Shown in pieces: positions 43,906 to 55,962 of a DNA stretch of 64,000 nt (position 1 is the first letter of the stretch; each line of letters opens with the position of its first letter). Source of the DNA: Tupaia tana (taxonomy: Eukaryota; Chordata; Mammalia; Scandentia; Tupaiidae); contig JAKSZU010000005.1 in the NCBI GenBank assembly GCA_026018925.1, positions 22,678,779 to 22,742,778 of the forward strand, read 5' to 3'. Below the pieces are notes generated by a model. The model ran no database searches, was not told the DNA's origin, and was given only the letters and a program-made list of their open reading frames with translations. A program made the position numbers and the translations under genes.

Positions 43906-45010
43906 TCAGAGCAAAAGGGGAAGTGAAGTTAGGCAGACAGAGAGGCAGTGTTCCACTACGTGAAACCAGTTCATTAAGCAATCAACAACAAAACCAAAAA
44001 AAAGAAGACATTATAATGGCAAAAAATACAGTGATAATAGGCTCTCACAAATAAGGATCAAGAGATCTCTGTCCCAAGAGAACACGGGTAGCAATCTGAT
44101 CCCTATACAAATGTACCTACTCTACCGTCCTTCCTTTGTTCATTTGGCCAGACTAGAAAAACAGGCTGGCAGCCCACAGGCTACGTGGTGTCTGAAGTCA
44201 CTGGGCCAGAAGACAACCCCACCGACCACATCCCTCTCTCTTTACGGAGAGGGCTAGAAAGTGTGATGTAGAAGTGACAGAATTTTGCATTCTATATGTA
44301 TATTGCTCTTTGCTTGGGAGTTGAACCCTCTGATCTGCAATGTGTGTTACTACAAAAGGCAGGGATTAATGAAGTCATAATCTCCTTATTGCCATTACTC
44401 AGAGAGAGGGTGCCACCTCCCTCCACTGTTTTCCTCCCATTCAATTCCACCACCTAAGGTGATGCATTTCCTTCCTTTGATCAATAAAGTCCTGAATGCT
44501 TTTTCCAAAAAGAAATGCTTAGAGGTCTTAAATTATTTAATGTGTACCAATTGATATGGATTTCTTAGGTCATTCTTTTTTCAAGATACCCTTTAAACAG
44601 CAGAAAGACCACTGTATAGTTGTTATACTCCCCCTGGCCCAGCACATACCTGCTTCATGGCAGTGACTCTTACCTTTCAGATGAGCTTAAAGTAGAGCTG
44701 GGTGCTCAGCCTCCAAACTCTGGGGTTGGACCTGTGTGACAGACTTTCTAGGGTAAGGAAGAAGACAAAACCACAAGCGACAAGGAATCCTATTTTCTTA
44801 TTGAAGGAGCCGCTGGTTCACTTTGGGATCATAACAATGTTTCAGACCAAGTAAAGTGAGACAATTGACTGGCATAGCAGCGAACTAACTTAATTTACTT
44901 TAACCATTTTTAGATCTTTGAGTTCGGCCACTTTACTGATTCTTTATCAAATGAAATACTTCCAAATTTATTAATATGGTATTTTTTTAGGTAGATAACA
45001 ATGTTGGCTG
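43906..45010. other. No recognised feature
   Basis: Unassigned on both strands. Confidence 0.5.
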
Positions 45011-45014
45011 TAAT

Positions 45015-45271
45015 TTTTTTCTTATTTATTTTTTTATAGGGTACATGAGTTCACTAGAGACAGAAAGAAAGTCAGAGAGGGAAAGTGAGAGAGCACCCCA
45101 TCGGGGAATGGTCATGTAACAATCCCTTCTCTTAAACTCTCCTCTCAAGATTTGAGCTACACATTTACACACACATGCCTGGCATGTTTTTAGGTCACCA
45201 GGTCTAGGATTCAAACAGTTGTCAGTCATGTAGGATCCAACCACCTTAACCTCCACACCATCTGCTGGCCC
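45015..45271 (-). mobile_element. tSINE-A, old
   Basis: Antisense order with TATAGGGTACATGAGTTCACTAG at the left and CTTAACCTCCACACCATCTGCTGGCCC at the right; diverged. Confidence 0.82.
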
Positions 45272-45502
45272 TATAATGTTTTTACTTGTAAACAATTAAA
45301 GCTCTTATTCTATTTGATATCTAAGTGTATTTCCCAAAACTTTTATGAAATAGTAAATAATAATAGTGAAAGCAGATGTCCTTGGGCTTTCATTCCAATT
45401 TTAATAGAAACATTTCTAGGGTTTCACATTTAAGTTAGCTGTTGTTTAGTACGGTTACACATTCTACCCCACAGTGCATCTTCATACCATCAGTTTTTTT
45501 TC

Positions 45503-45657
45503 CAATAATTATTTTTATTTAAATGTATTTATTTTAATTTAACCAGAGAGTGAGAGAGAGAGAGAATTAGAAAGCAAGCCACCAGGTCCAGGACATGAAC
45601 CACAGCCAGCCATGTGGGAGTCAAGTGCCCTTAACCACCATGCCACCCGCCGGCCCC
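45503..45657 (-). mobile_element. tSINE-A short form
   Basis: Antisense: TTTAATTTAACCAGAGAGTGAG ... GGTCCAGGACATGAACC ... CCATGCCACCCGCCGGCCCC. Flanks CCATCAGTTTTTT (about 45487) and CTGTCAGTTTTTT (about 45660) look like the target duplication. Confidence 0.85.
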
Positions 45658-45912
45658 TACTGTCAGTTTTTTAAGGATTATTTTGATGCCAATAGGAAAG
45701 AGATATAAATTTGATAAATATCATTTCAGGATCTAATGAAATAAGCTTTTTCCTGAGTTTTTGATTCGACCTATTAATCTGTGTTAATACAGTTTATCTT
45801 ATATTCCTGTAATGAATCTACATGATCATAGTCAATTATTCTTTAAATGTACTGTTATATTTCATGTTAGTATTATATATAAGATTTTACCTCTGTGTTA
45901 AAAAATGAGGCT

Positions 45913-45974
45913 GTGGCCAGCAGGTGGTACAGTGGTTAAGATGCTGGACTCCCACGTAGTTGACCATGGTTCAA
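45913..45974 (+). mobile_element. tSINE-A head only
   Basis: GGCCAGCAGGTGGTACAGTGG to GACCATGGTTCAA, i.e. only the tRNA-like head; it stops at the edge of the MLT1 LTR. Confidence 0.75.
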
Positions 45975-46430
45975 TATCATAGCTCATATGGGCTTCTATA
46001 ACAAAATAGCTTAGACGGATAATTTATAAACAACTGAAATTTATGGCTCACAGTTCTGGAGGCTAATCTAAGGTCAAGTCTCCGGAAGGTTCAGTGTCTG
46101 GTGGGGACTTCCTGCCCTCACATGGGGAAAGGGGCCAGGGAGTTCCCTTGATCATCTTTCAGAAGGTCATTTATCCCATTCTGTGAATGAATGTAAAATA
46201 GATAGATAAATAAATAAACAAATAAATAAATAAATAAATAAAAATTTTAAAAAGTGAATGAATGTAAAATAAATAAATAATAAAAAAAGAGAAGGTCATT
46301 AATCTCATTCAGATGGTGGAACCCTCATGACTTAATCACTTCCTTAAATCACTTTAGGAAGTGATTGATTAGATTTCAACACTGATTTTGGAGGAATGTC
46401 AATATTCAGACAATTGCAGGCAGTGGTTCA
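45975..46430 (-). mobile_element. MLT1-type LTR (ERVL-MaLR)
   Basis: Antisense: GCTTCTATAACAAAATAGCTTAGAC, CTCACAGTTCTGGAGGCT, AGTGTCTGGTGGGGAC, CTCATGACTTAATCAC, TTTCAACACTGATTTTGG. Interrupted by an AAAT-rich microsatellite (about 46190-46285) with a short duplication (TGAATGAATGTAAAATA, twice). Solo LTR. Confidence 0.8.
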
Positions 46431-46742
46431 GGAAGACTACTTGGGGGCTCTACGGTTACATAAACAAGAGTTGAAGAGTTGAAGGTGTTGCCACATCCCT
46501 TTTCTCATTCACTTCGGCATGTCTTTTTCACCTTTGAGTAGATGTCTGTGAGTTTGTCTGCTTGCCTGAGAAATAGCTCTTGGGTTTCTTACACTCGTGA
46601 TGTTCTCTTTTCAATAATTCAGTAATTTTTTTTTCTTTTTCATCTACAATTCCTTTCTATCTACTTTGCTTTGTGTTGGTTTTGCTCTGAGTCTCAGGCT
46701 TAGATCATTAGTTTGCTGCTTTCTTTAGAAACAAAAACATTT

Positions 46743-46979
46743 AGGGACCAGGTGGTGGCACAGTGGCAACACAATTGGACCCACATAGGAAAGTCCTGGG
46801 TTTAAATCCCAAAATTTCCCTAAGCACACAAGACAAACACATGTATGCCTGTGACTCAGATCAGCTGAAACGAGGGGTGGATTTCAGCGTGAAGATCCTT
46901 TTGGAGTGCCTATCTCTCTGTCTCTGTTTCTCTTTTGCTGTCACTCTCTTCAAAGAAATAAATGAGTATACTTTTTTTT
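46743..46979 (+). mobile_element. tSINE-B
   Basis: GGGACCAGGTGGTGGCACAG head, CCTGGGTTTAAATCCC, CTCTTCAAAGAAATAAATGAG end. Confidence 0.85.
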
Positions 46980-47155
46980 AAAGAATTATTTAACTTTATT
47001 TATTTTTATTTATTTATTTATTTAAATTTAACCAGAGAGGGACAGAATGAGAGAGAAGGAAAGTGAGAAAGCAAACTACGAGGTCCTTGACTCAAACTAC
47101 AGTTGGCCATGTGGTAGTCCAGCATTCTTAACCACTATGCCACCTGCTGGCCTCT
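46980..47155 (-). mobile_element. tSINE-A short form in the tSINE-B tail
   Basis: Target word AAATGAGTATACTTTT is duplicated exactly at 46960-46975 and 47156-47171 and comes from the end of the preceding tSINE-B. Confidence 0.92.
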
Positions 47156-47195
47156 AAATGAGTATACTTTTAAAAAAATTTAAAAATAAAAACAG

Positions 47196-47440
47196 GGCTT
47201 GATCCATAGCTCAGCGGTTAAGTGCTGTGCATTAAGAGCTGGATTTCATATGGATGACCGTGGTTTGAGTTCCAGCCTTAGCAGCTTAAAAATCACACTG
47301 GATGCAAGAGTGTATGTACACAGGATCCAGACAGAATAGAGAAATAGAGGAAAAGGGATAAGAGCATGATGCCTATTTCTTCCCCCATCTCTCACTCTCT
47401 GGTGAGCATATGTGCCCTCTGTAATTAAAAAAAAAAAATA
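47196..47440 (+). mobile_element. tSINE-D
   Basis: Head GATCCATAGCTCAGCGGTTAAG with a good A box, GTGGTTTGAGTTCC (B box), and the end GGTGAGCATATGTGCCCTCTGTAATT. Confidence 0.75.
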
Positions 47441-47625
47441 GAGATTTTAGTACACGCTATAAATATGAAAGGTAAAGCTTAGTTGCACCAGACAGTGCCA
47501 GTTTGGGTGTAATTAGCATCACATCAATGACCCAAATTCTGCTAGACAAGGTCTTATGTGGACAACTGTCATTATCTTTGGACTCTCTTATGTTTGAGGG
47601 ATTCCCTAAAAAAGCAAAGCCTGCC

Positions 47626-48617
47626 CCGCTACCTCTCACCTCTGACAAAAATAAAGTCAAGGTGGATCAAAGATCTAAATCTAAGACCTCAAACTATAAA
47701 ACTGCTCCTTGAAAACACCGGGGAAACTCTGGGAGACATTGGGGTAGGGAAAAACTTCTTAAATAAGACTCCCAACGCACAGTCTATGATCCCTAAAATA
47801 GACAAGTGGGATTACATCAGACTAAGAAGTTTCTGCACGGCAAAAGACACAGTGATTAGTGTGAACAGACAGCCCTCAGAATGGGAAAATATTTTTGTAA
47901 ACTATGCATCAGACAAGGGATTGATAACCAGAATTCACAAGGAACTCAAGCAGCTGTTCCGGAAAAAGACAATCAATCCTACTAAAAGATGGGAGAATGA
48001 GTTGAAAAAACCACTTTCTAAAGATGACATATGAATAGCTAAAAGGCATATGAAAAAATGCTCAACATCCCTCATTGTAAGAGAAATGCAGATCAAAACA
48101 ACAATGAGATATCACCTAACCCCAGTCAGAATGTCTAAGATTAAAAAAAACAAAAAATGGTAAGTGCTGGAGGGGGTGTGGTGAAAAGGGAACTCTCTTA
48201 CACTGCTGGTGGGACTGTAAATTGGTACAACCACTGTGGAGAACAATTTGGAGATTCCTCCAAAATCTACAAATAGAACTACCATATGATCCAGCAATTC
48301 CACTCCTTGGTATCTACCCGAAGGACAGAAGAATACTTAATCGAAAAAGTGCTTGCACATCGATGTTTATTGCGGCACTTTTCACGATTGCTAAGTCATG
48401 GAAACAACCTAAATGCCCACGAACTGATGAATGGTTAGAAAAACTGTGGCACATATACTCAATGGAATACTATTCATCCATAAAAAACAACAAATCCCTG
48501 GCTTTTGAAAGGAAGTGGATGAATATGGAAGACGTACTGTTGAGTGAAGCAAGCCATGCTATGAAGGAGAGGCATTGTATGTCCCCACTTAATATATACC
48601 GAGTGTCTGCACTCTAA
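47626..48617 (+). pseudogene. L1-C ORF2p C-terminal part
   Basis: Open to 48034 ([17 protein letters not shown]-like start, [18 protein letters not shown]), then a TGA at 48032-48034, where L1-A has CGA (Arg), and a frameshift at the A-rich 48135-48160. The CX3CX7HX4C knuckle (CWRGCGEKG to HCWWDC) is intact at 48165-48218, and the final frame is open to the natural TAA at 48615-48617. Confidence 0.9.
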
Positions 48618-48618
48618 A

Positions 48619-48661
<43 letters not shown>

Positions 48662-48925
48662 ATATATATATATATTTGTATATATATGTATATATATTTT
48701 TGAAACCATTCTGCTTCTGTTGTTATAGAGTTTTAAAATTATACAAAATTATAAGACATATTTTGAACATTATCTTTAAAATTCAGTATTTTGAGATTTT
48801 GAAAGTTGTTTGTAAACTGTCAAGAATTATGGAGTATGAGCTAAAATTTTTTGCTATGTAAAGTAAATGTTTGTGGAAAAATGTAAAAATAAATAAATGA
48901 AAAAAATATTAAAAAAATATTAAAA
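47626..48925 (+). mobile_element. L1-C: young 5'-truncated LINE-1
   Basis: Perfect 18-bp duplication AAAAAAGCAAAGCCTGCC at 47608-47625 and 48926-48943. Contains the last third of ORF2 and a 3' UTR with a TA microsatellite (48629-48697). A standard 5'-truncated product of target-primed reverse transcription. Confidence 0.95.
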
Positions 48926-48943
48926 AAAAAAGCAAAGCCTGCC

Positions 48944-51225
48944 TATTCTACATTAAACGAAAATCCCAGATACTTTTCCAGTTTTCCTCATGCTAAGACA
49001 TGGTCCCTAGACCATAAAATAAAATCTAGTGACAGGAAGAGCCAGTGACGACGCAGAGCCCTCCTGGAACGGAGGGCAGCAAAGGCCACAGCCACATGAA
49101 GCAAACAAGCTTGTGATACCTGCAAGCCAATAGCAGAACAAGTTCCATGGAAGAGAGGTGACCAAACATGTCCAATGGTCCCAAGGAATCAGACAGGAGA
49201 AGCAGTGCAAACTGGCCATCAGAGGTGGCACCTGGGAGGTGATGGGAGCAGACGCTGAGCGCTCTTTCTGATAGCACCTCCGTTTCCTCCGTGAGCAGGG
49301 AAGGAAGGCGAATACATGGCAGGAAGAAGGCACAGGGCACCTTGGAGGTTGGAGGAAAGAAACTGTGTGGGCACACACTGAAAGGGAAAGCATTAGCGAC
49401 TGAGGCTGGCGACCTCTTGAGATTTCATAAACACTTGCAAACTTCTCCAGCATGTAAAACTTCTTGGAACAGTAAATGGCCCTAACATGCATGTGTATTT
49501 TTTTCAGAGAATACAAGAACAAAAGTTGGATGAGCTGCATCCTGTTCTGGGTCCAATACTAAGGGAGAGAACCACCAGGTGGATGGGAAGACCTACCACA
49601 TCCCTAGATTTTGCAGAAGAAAACATAGGATTGCTCAGGTAGACTTGCTGAGCTGGTGACCAGGACTGAACAGTCAGTGCCCGGAAGGTGCTGTGTGCTC
49701 TTATGTTCTTAAGCCCTCCTACACATGGCTCCATCTTCCATGAAGAAATAGGACTCCAAATGTTTAGATTTCACTCGTGCAAATCTCCAATGCACCCCCT
49801 CCCCCAATATATCCTTACAATCGCAAACATCTAGTCGAGGATATTTCACATAGTCGCTTTTGCTTTCACTGAATAAAACATGTCCTCGTCCTATCTATGA
49901 GTACGTATTTTCAGTGTTCTCCTTCAAAGACCTTTGCTTTCTCTGTGGTTCAAATGTTTGTCTTTAAATGTACTCCTATTGTATGGGTGAGTTGGAAAAA
50001 GGCAAGTACATAAATGTTGGAGAGCCCTAAAAGCAGGCATTCCCTGTCAAAACAACTATACATTATCACCAAAAGTGGATCCTAGACCTTGAAAGGCTTT
50101 CTTTTTAGGCTAAACATCCGAGACAAGACTTTTAACCTTGTCTTTGGACTTCCTGATTACTAGCTTTTACCTTAAAGTGTTCAGGGATTCCCTACTAATG
50201 TTTCCTTACAAGATTAAATTTCCTTGACTGACAGCTATATTGAACTTACGGAGTATCAATTTAAGTTATAAACTGTAAATCCAATTACAATTATAAAATA
50301 TTATAAAATGATAAAAGTAAATTATAAAGAGAATCTATAAACTGAAATCTACAAAAATTGTACATTGAATCCCAAGTACTAGAATTTTAAATGAAAGGGT
50401 GCTCACTCTGGTGCTATTTAAAAAAGGATATTTGGCTACCTGACTCTCATTTATTTTCATGTCCCTGTCAAACATGAGTTACAAGTCCATGAAGAAATAG
50501 ACACAAACAGTCCAGATTCCAAAAAAGAAACAGTGTATTTGACTGTAGCCGGGAAACTGTACCACTGAGCAGCTATGTTTTCATTGGTTGTTATTTGAGC
50601 TCTGAATAGGACTCTTAAGAAATCTTCTAAAGAGCTTGCTCCTGTCTATTTTCCAAACACACTAGTAAAACCATTGTGGAAAACAACTGAACGTTCTACA
50701 GGACAACCTCTGAAATCATAAATAAGTAGAAGTTGATAAAAAATAGGTAATTCAAGTAAATAGGAACAAATGCTTTATAGTTTTTACTTTAACAGCGCCC
50801 AAATAAACTCAAATTAAGAAGGTAAAAGAGAGCTTTTCATGAGTAAATAAGTGGCCAGGGGGACCGAACAGGATTTCACTGTGGCCTCACATAGAAAATT
50901 AGCCTTCTGTTCAAAAGTTTTCTTTTTTATGATAACCTGCAACTGTGGATAAGTTACCAAAGTCCAAGATTCTTTTTGGTGCTTATTTTCCTTTATCATG
51001 TGGTAGTATTTCACAGGACAGATCATTCTCCTTTCCATCTTTCCCTCTCTTGCCTTCCTGTGTTCACCCATTCATTCAACAGAGTTCAGTGAGCATTCTC
51101 TCTGCCCTGAGGTTTTGGGTTACGTCACACACATACCCAAATGTCCCTGTCCTAAAAACTGTGTGTTCAAGAAAGCTTACTTATAGTTTAAAAGGAACTG
51201 CTGAGCTATATTAAAAATGGACTGA
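48944..51225. other. Long stretch with no recognised feature
   Basis: The largest apparently unique block in the window. Minus-strand frames at 49007-49540 (177 codons) and 49026-49376 overlap in different frames; neither has a recognisable domain, and I see no flanking splice-site pattern that would make them exons. Confidence 0.5.
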
Positions 51226-51227
51226 GG

Positions 51228-51330
51228 GGGCCAGCAAGTGGTATGGTGGTTAAGGTGCTAGACTCCCTCATGGTGGACCATGGTTCAAGTCCCAGACCTG
51301 GTGGCATGAAACTCACACATGGCAGAGCAC
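51228..51330 (+). mobile_element. tSINE-A head fragment
   Basis: GGGGGCCAGCAAGTGGTATGG to GGTGGCATGAAACTCACAC; the 3' half is missing. Confidence 0.75.
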
Positions 51331-51468
51331 AGCACTCACAACCAGTGGAAAAGTCTACATGGTCTGGTCACTGCTGCCTTCTCGACCTCATCTCTCACCT
51401 GTCCATCCCCACCAATGCCCTGGGTTTTAGCCATCACAGAGCACCTGGAACACTCTGGATTAGTTATA

Positions 51469-51470
<2 letters not shown>

Positions 51471-51514
<44 letters not shown>
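51471..51514. repeat. GT microsatellite
   Basis: About 21 GT units. Confidence 0.97.
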
Positions 51515-51515
<1 letters not shown>

Positions 51516-51574
51516 TGTTTATCTCTCTACTTTGTTCTTACGCTTCTTCTCCACCCAGTGAATTCCGATGCATC

Positions 51575-51900
51575 ACCTAAAACTCAACCCAAGTACCTTC
51601 TCCTGAAAAGCCTTTCTGGCTCCTACACCACATGCTCCTACTTTGGTCCTCAGAGAGAGCTACTAATGTTCCCCTCCTTCATTCCTATAATGAATCATTA
51701 CCACTACCCTCCCCCAAAATGGTACAGGTGGAATAATACACACAACCCACCAATTTTCTTGTATCACATACCTGTTTCTTCCTCACTATCTTATGAGACC
51801 CTCTAGAGCAGAAACTACTGTCTTTTACGTATTTTTGTATTTTCAGTGCCTTAAACAATGTCTGAAAATAGGTTATTCACTAAACATTTCTTGTGAACAA
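51575..51900 (+). repeat. L2 3' end
   Basis: L2-like order: CTTCTCCTGAAAAGCCTTTCTGGC, CCTGTTTCTTCCTCAC, GACCCTCTAGAGCAGAAACTACTGTC, TTCAGTGCCTTAAACAATG, ATTCACTAAACATTTCTTGTGAA. Confidence 0.65.
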
Positions 51901-52805
51901 CAGGATGAATTGGTCACTTACAATGAACCAGCAGCCACTTTATTGACATATCCATTAAAGCACATGTCACATAACCTCATGGAGGAATCAAATACTTGCC
52001 CAAATAACGTGCACTTGCACCCCTTACCCCAATATGTGGGCAAGCAAAGGGTCATATGAACAAAGAGTCAGGTAAAAACAGCTGAAGGTTCCATTCTTCT
52101 CTACCACAGAGAGCAACTTTTTCTTTCCCTTCTGTGTTTTACTCTTTAAAATATAGTCCAAGAAGAGTAACTGCTATAAATTTTATGAATTCAGATCAAA
52201 ATCCCTAGGAACTTAGAAACACTAAATCAGAGGCTCTGGAGTGAGATGCACTGGGTGGGGGTCAGGTGAGACAACGACAAAGCAGGGCAAGAAACTGGGT
52301 TAAAACGTTCAGTGGGAACAACCAAGGAAAACGGCACCAAACACAGGATCTCTGTGAAGCAGAAAGTGCTGCCCCAGCAGCTGCATAGGAAGGAACAGCA
52401 TTAAACATTTATTAATACTGCACATGTTCAGAACCCATTTGGCAAAGAGCCAGCTGGCCTGACTCCTGGAGCCCAGGTCCCCGTGCCTGGCTGCTTGGAA
52501 CACTGGAGGCCTGTTAAGTGGAACCTCCCCAGTCCAATGGCACAAGAATGCTTAGCAATGTCAGATACACCCCCAATATGACCATGTTCTTATTCTATAG
52601 TATTAATATCCACATTTTAAAACCTTAACTCATTTCCAACTCTATAGGGTCCTAAAATATTTAAGTACTTCCTCTGAATGATGAGGAAAAGAAGAGAAAG
52701 TACATTAGGAGAGAGAGAGAACATTTCCAGCAAATTGGAAAATTACAGGCTATTTGAAAATTGAAAGTGTTATTCTTGGTATGGATCAATATTTTAACAT
52801 GGTTC
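51901..52805. other. No firm feature
   Basis: Unassigned. About 52170-52260 (AACACTAAATCAGAGGCTCTGG, CACTGGGTGGGGG) weakly resembles an antisense MER5 element. Confidence 0.4.
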
Positions 52806-52818
52806 CTTTTAATCCTTT

Positions 52819-53104
52819 TTTTTTTTTTTTTTTTTTTAGAGTTTTGCTATAGGGTACATGCATGCACTCGCCAGAGAGACAAAGACATAGAGACAGAAAG
52901 CGAGAAATCACCAAATCACCCCCCCCCCCCCCGCCCCAGAGGGGATGGCCAGGCCTCGATCCCTTCTCCTTCATTCTCCTCTCAGGATTTTAGGCATGCA
53001 TTCACATGCAGCTGGCGTGAGTTTAAGCTGCTGGATACAGGACTTGAACCACAGTCAACTACATAGGAGTCCAGCAACATAACCATTATGCCACCTGCCG
53101 GTCC
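52819..53104 (-). mobile_element. tSINE-A with C-run
   Basis: Antisense with a T tail, a TTTTGCTATAGGGTACATGCATG end, a run of C (about 52920-52932) expanding the palindrome, and the head at the right. TAATCC lies on both sides. Confidence 0.88.
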
Positions 53105-53159
53105 CCTAATCCTCTCCCTTTAATATCATTTGAAATTAGAAGAAAAATCCCCCTACAGT

Positions 53160-53290
53160 ATCTAGGTCTGCCTATCCATCCATCCAACCAATCAAGAGAG
53201 GTCTACGAAGCTACTGCCAGATGCTAGGGATTGTGTTTAAACACTGAGGATAAAGGGAAGACACCGCTGCCACTGAAAGGCTTACAGCTC
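53160..53290 (-). repeat. L2 3' end
   Basis: Antisense L2: CATCCATCCAACCAATCAAG, ATGCTAGGGATTGTG, TGCCACTGAAAGGCTTACAGC. Confidence 0.55.
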
Positions 53291-53398
53291 CAAACAAAAA
53301 CTTCCCGTGAATGAGAAATTATTTTTAAAAATCATTTTTACAATAGATTTTAAACACAGAATGGAAGAGTCCTATTCATATAAAGAGTAAGAGAAATC

Positions 53399-53666
53399 GG
53401 GAACCAGCAGTTAGCGTAATGGCTATGTCGCTGGACTCCCACGTAGTCAACCGCAGTTCGCAACCCAGACCCGGTGGCTTAAAACTCATGCCAGGCGCGT
53501 GTGTGTGCGTGCCCAAGATCCCGAGAGGAGAATGGAGGAGAAGGGATTGCGGCGTGGCCATCCCCCCTGGGGGGTGATTTCTCCCTTTCTGTCTCTATGT
53601 CTCTGTCTGGCGAGCGCACGCGCCCTATAGCGAAAAACCTCTCCAGAAAAAAAAAAAAAAGGAATT
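53399..53666 (+). mobile_element. tSINE-A, young copy
   Basis: Near-consensus; 9-bp duplication AGAGAAATC at 53390-53398 and 53667-53675. Confidence 0.93.
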
Positions 53667-53675
53667 AGAGAAATC

Positions 53676-54184
53676 CTTATTGCAGAAGTAAAAATCTAGC
53701 TTTTCATCAGAGAATGCACATAAGGGAAACACCCAATAAATAAAATAAACTCCAAAAAGCCTTTTTCCAGAGGTCAAAAATTATGGTGTACCAGAGAAAT
53801 CACAGAGAAGTAAAAGCTTATGTTGTGTACACATTATGAAAGCTTTGAACTGTTGTTAGACACGAGACAACTCTTACTGGAGAGAAAACCTGTAGATAAA
53901 ACAATATGGAAATTAAAATAAAAGAGAGACAATTTTCCTTTTCCATATCCAGTCCATAAGATATACTTGTTCTGTTTTTTAAATTTTATTATTGTCAATA
54001 TATTCAATTCTTTTACTGAAAAAGTGATACAGGTAAGTTAAGAATTCTTTCTGGGTTTGTGGCCTGGTCACTACTTACTCATCTCCCATTCAACTATAAA
54101 GCCACTGAAATCTTATTTCTGCTTCTACTACCTGTTACTGAAATTACTGTTGCGAATTTCTGCTCTTTAAGTTAAATGACCTCA
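53676..54184. other. No recognised feature
   Basis: Unassigned, AT-rich. Confidence 0.5.
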
Positions 54185-54418
54185 AGGGCCAGATGATGGC
54201 ACAGTGGTAACATGTGACTCTGTAAGGCAGACCGACTTGGGAAGATCACCAGTTTGTGCCCAGAGACCTCTTTGAGTATTCTGGGCATGAAGGTGTGCCC
54301 ATAATTCCTGGTGGCTGTGGTTGTGGAGAGGATTGTGGTGTTAAAACCCTGTTGGGGGTGAGGTATCTGTGTGTGTGTCTTTCGCTCTCACTAATAAATA
54401 AATACATGTTTTTAAAAA
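54185..54418 (+). mobile_element. tSINE-B
   Basis: GGGCCAGATGATGGCACAGTGG head, GGGCATGAAGGTGTGCCC, end CACTAATAAATAAATACATG. Confidence 0.8.
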
Positions 54419-54437
54419 GGCTTAAATTAAATTACCT

Positions 54438-54649
54438 TGGGAGCTAGACAATGGTGCTGTGGTAACAATGCTCTAAAGGCTGACCCATATGGGAGGCGTT
54501 GCAGGTTCCCTAAGTACACCAAGCATGCCCCTGTCCGAGTCCTGGGCTGTTTAAGGCTGGGAGTAGATCACACCATCAAGATCCTGCTAGAGGTACCTCT
54601 CTGCCTCTGTCTCTGTCACTCATGGATGAAATAAAGAAATAAATAAATC
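54438..54649 (+). mobile_element. tSINE-B
   Basis: Second family B copy in the same orientation only 20 bp later: GGGAGCTAGACAATGGTGCTG head, CGAGTCCTGGGCTGTTTAAGG, end CATGGATGAAATAAAGAAATAAAT. Confidence 0.78.
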
Positions 54650-54901
54650 TTTTTTTTTTTTTCAGAGAGAGATTTTTTGCTATAGTGTCCAGGTGCTCAC
54701 CAGAGAGACAGAAAGTGAGAAATCATCTCACTGGGGGTGATGACCACATTGCAATCCCTTCTCCTCCATTTTCCTCTTGGGGTCTTGGACACATATGTAC
54801 ACACGCCCCACATGAGTTTCAAGTTGCCAAGTCTGGGACTCTAACTGCAGTTGACTACATGAGAATCCAGTGACGTAACCATTATACTATCTGCTGGTCC
54901 C
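54650..54901 (-). mobile_element. tSINE-A in the tSINE-B tail
   Basis: Antisense copy; AATAAATC before it and AATAAAAATC after it suggest the target was the A-rich end of the preceding tSINE-B. Confidence 0.85.
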
Positions 54902-55059
54902 AAATAAAAATCTTCTAAAAATATATATTAAAAAAAATGAAATGCCTCTAAGTTGCATTTGACATAATTAATAACTTTCTCAAACTTTCTTCCCCATTGT
55001 ATTTTCTCTTTTTAGTTTTCCAGTGTACTCTCTTTCTCTACTACTGCTTTTTCTGGGTT

Positions 55060-55740
55060 CTTCCTGATTGTCAAGACTTCATTCTCAGATCTGTTATCTT
55101 ATTCCAAGATCTCCTGATGTATTTTATGCATACCTTAGCCTAACTCTCTACTATAAACTGATTTCCAGATTTCCCCTCTAATTGAGGTCTCTCCCCTTAA
55201 TATCAGCCAATACTCCAACTTTTATCAAATATTTCCACTCAGATGTCCCAGAGATATCTCCAAAAGCATCTTTCCCCCATATGTCTCATTCTCCTCTTCT
55301 GCTTCTTACTAAGGTAATTGGCAGCTCCTTTCCAGCCCAGTTACCCGTGTGAGAAATCTAGAAGTTATCATGGCTTTGTACCTATTTTCGTATCTGGGCC
55401 TGCTAACATTCAAATCTGACCTTATTAAACAGAGCCAATCTTGTTTAAGCCTCAATGGCCTTTCCATCTTCTTCAATACGGCACACAATGTCAACTTGTA
55501 TTACTCTGTAGTCACCCTTTAATTACAATCATATTTTTTAACTATTCATAGTTTCTCACCAAAACCATGCTGTCCCGTATTTCTGTGCCCTGTACACACT
55601 CTAACTGGTAACTCTTCCCTTTTCTTTACCTGTCTAAAGCCTACACATTCATCCAAAGCCTGTTCGTTTGAGTGAATAGTTCAAAAGGAAGCCTTTGATG
55701 AACCTTCCCCAAGCTGGGTTTGGACTTTTGTATGCTCGTT
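55060..55740 (+). repeat. L2 LINE fragment
   Basis: Fits the L2 sense order: TTCCACTCAGATGTCCCAGAG, AATTGGCAGCTCC then AGAAATCTAGAAGTTATCATG, ACCATGCTGTCCCGTATTTCTG, AACTGGTAACTCTTCCC, ACATTCATCCAAAGCCTG. Non-coding and ancient. Confidence 0.6.
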
Positions 55741-55756
55741 TACTAGCAATAATTCC

Positions 55757-55962
55757 ACCTAGCGACATTGGCACAGTGCTAGTGCAACACTGCAAAGCTG
55801 GAAACCCTATGGAAGATCAGGGTTCAGTTCCCAGGCTGACCGGTGCACAAAGGGCACCCGGGCAGGTGATCTTGGTTGGCTGGGAAGTGCTGGGGATGGA
55901 TCTCCGTGTGAACAATGTTTAGGGATTGTTTCTTTCTCATGAAAGAAATAAATGGAATCTGT
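55757..55962 (+). mobile_element. tSINE-B, old
   Basis: CACCTAGCGACATTGGCACAG head, GAAGATCAGGGTTCAGTTCCC, end CATGAAAGAAATAAATGG. Confidence 0.75.

Noticed and set aside
43791-44054. Glu/Lys/Arg-rich 87-codon frame as a protein
   Set aside because: It is a purine-rich simple-sequence region after a SINE tail.
47216-47290. True tRNA gene at a SINE head with good A and B boxes
   Set aside because: No cloverleaf with a proper anticodon stem and acceptor closure can be drawn; it continues into a SINE body, as do all other tRNA-like heads here.
49007-49540. 177-codon minus-strand frame as an exon or gene
   Set aside because: It overlaps another frame on the same strand, is low in recognisable content and has no flanking exons. 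Kept as unassigned DNA.
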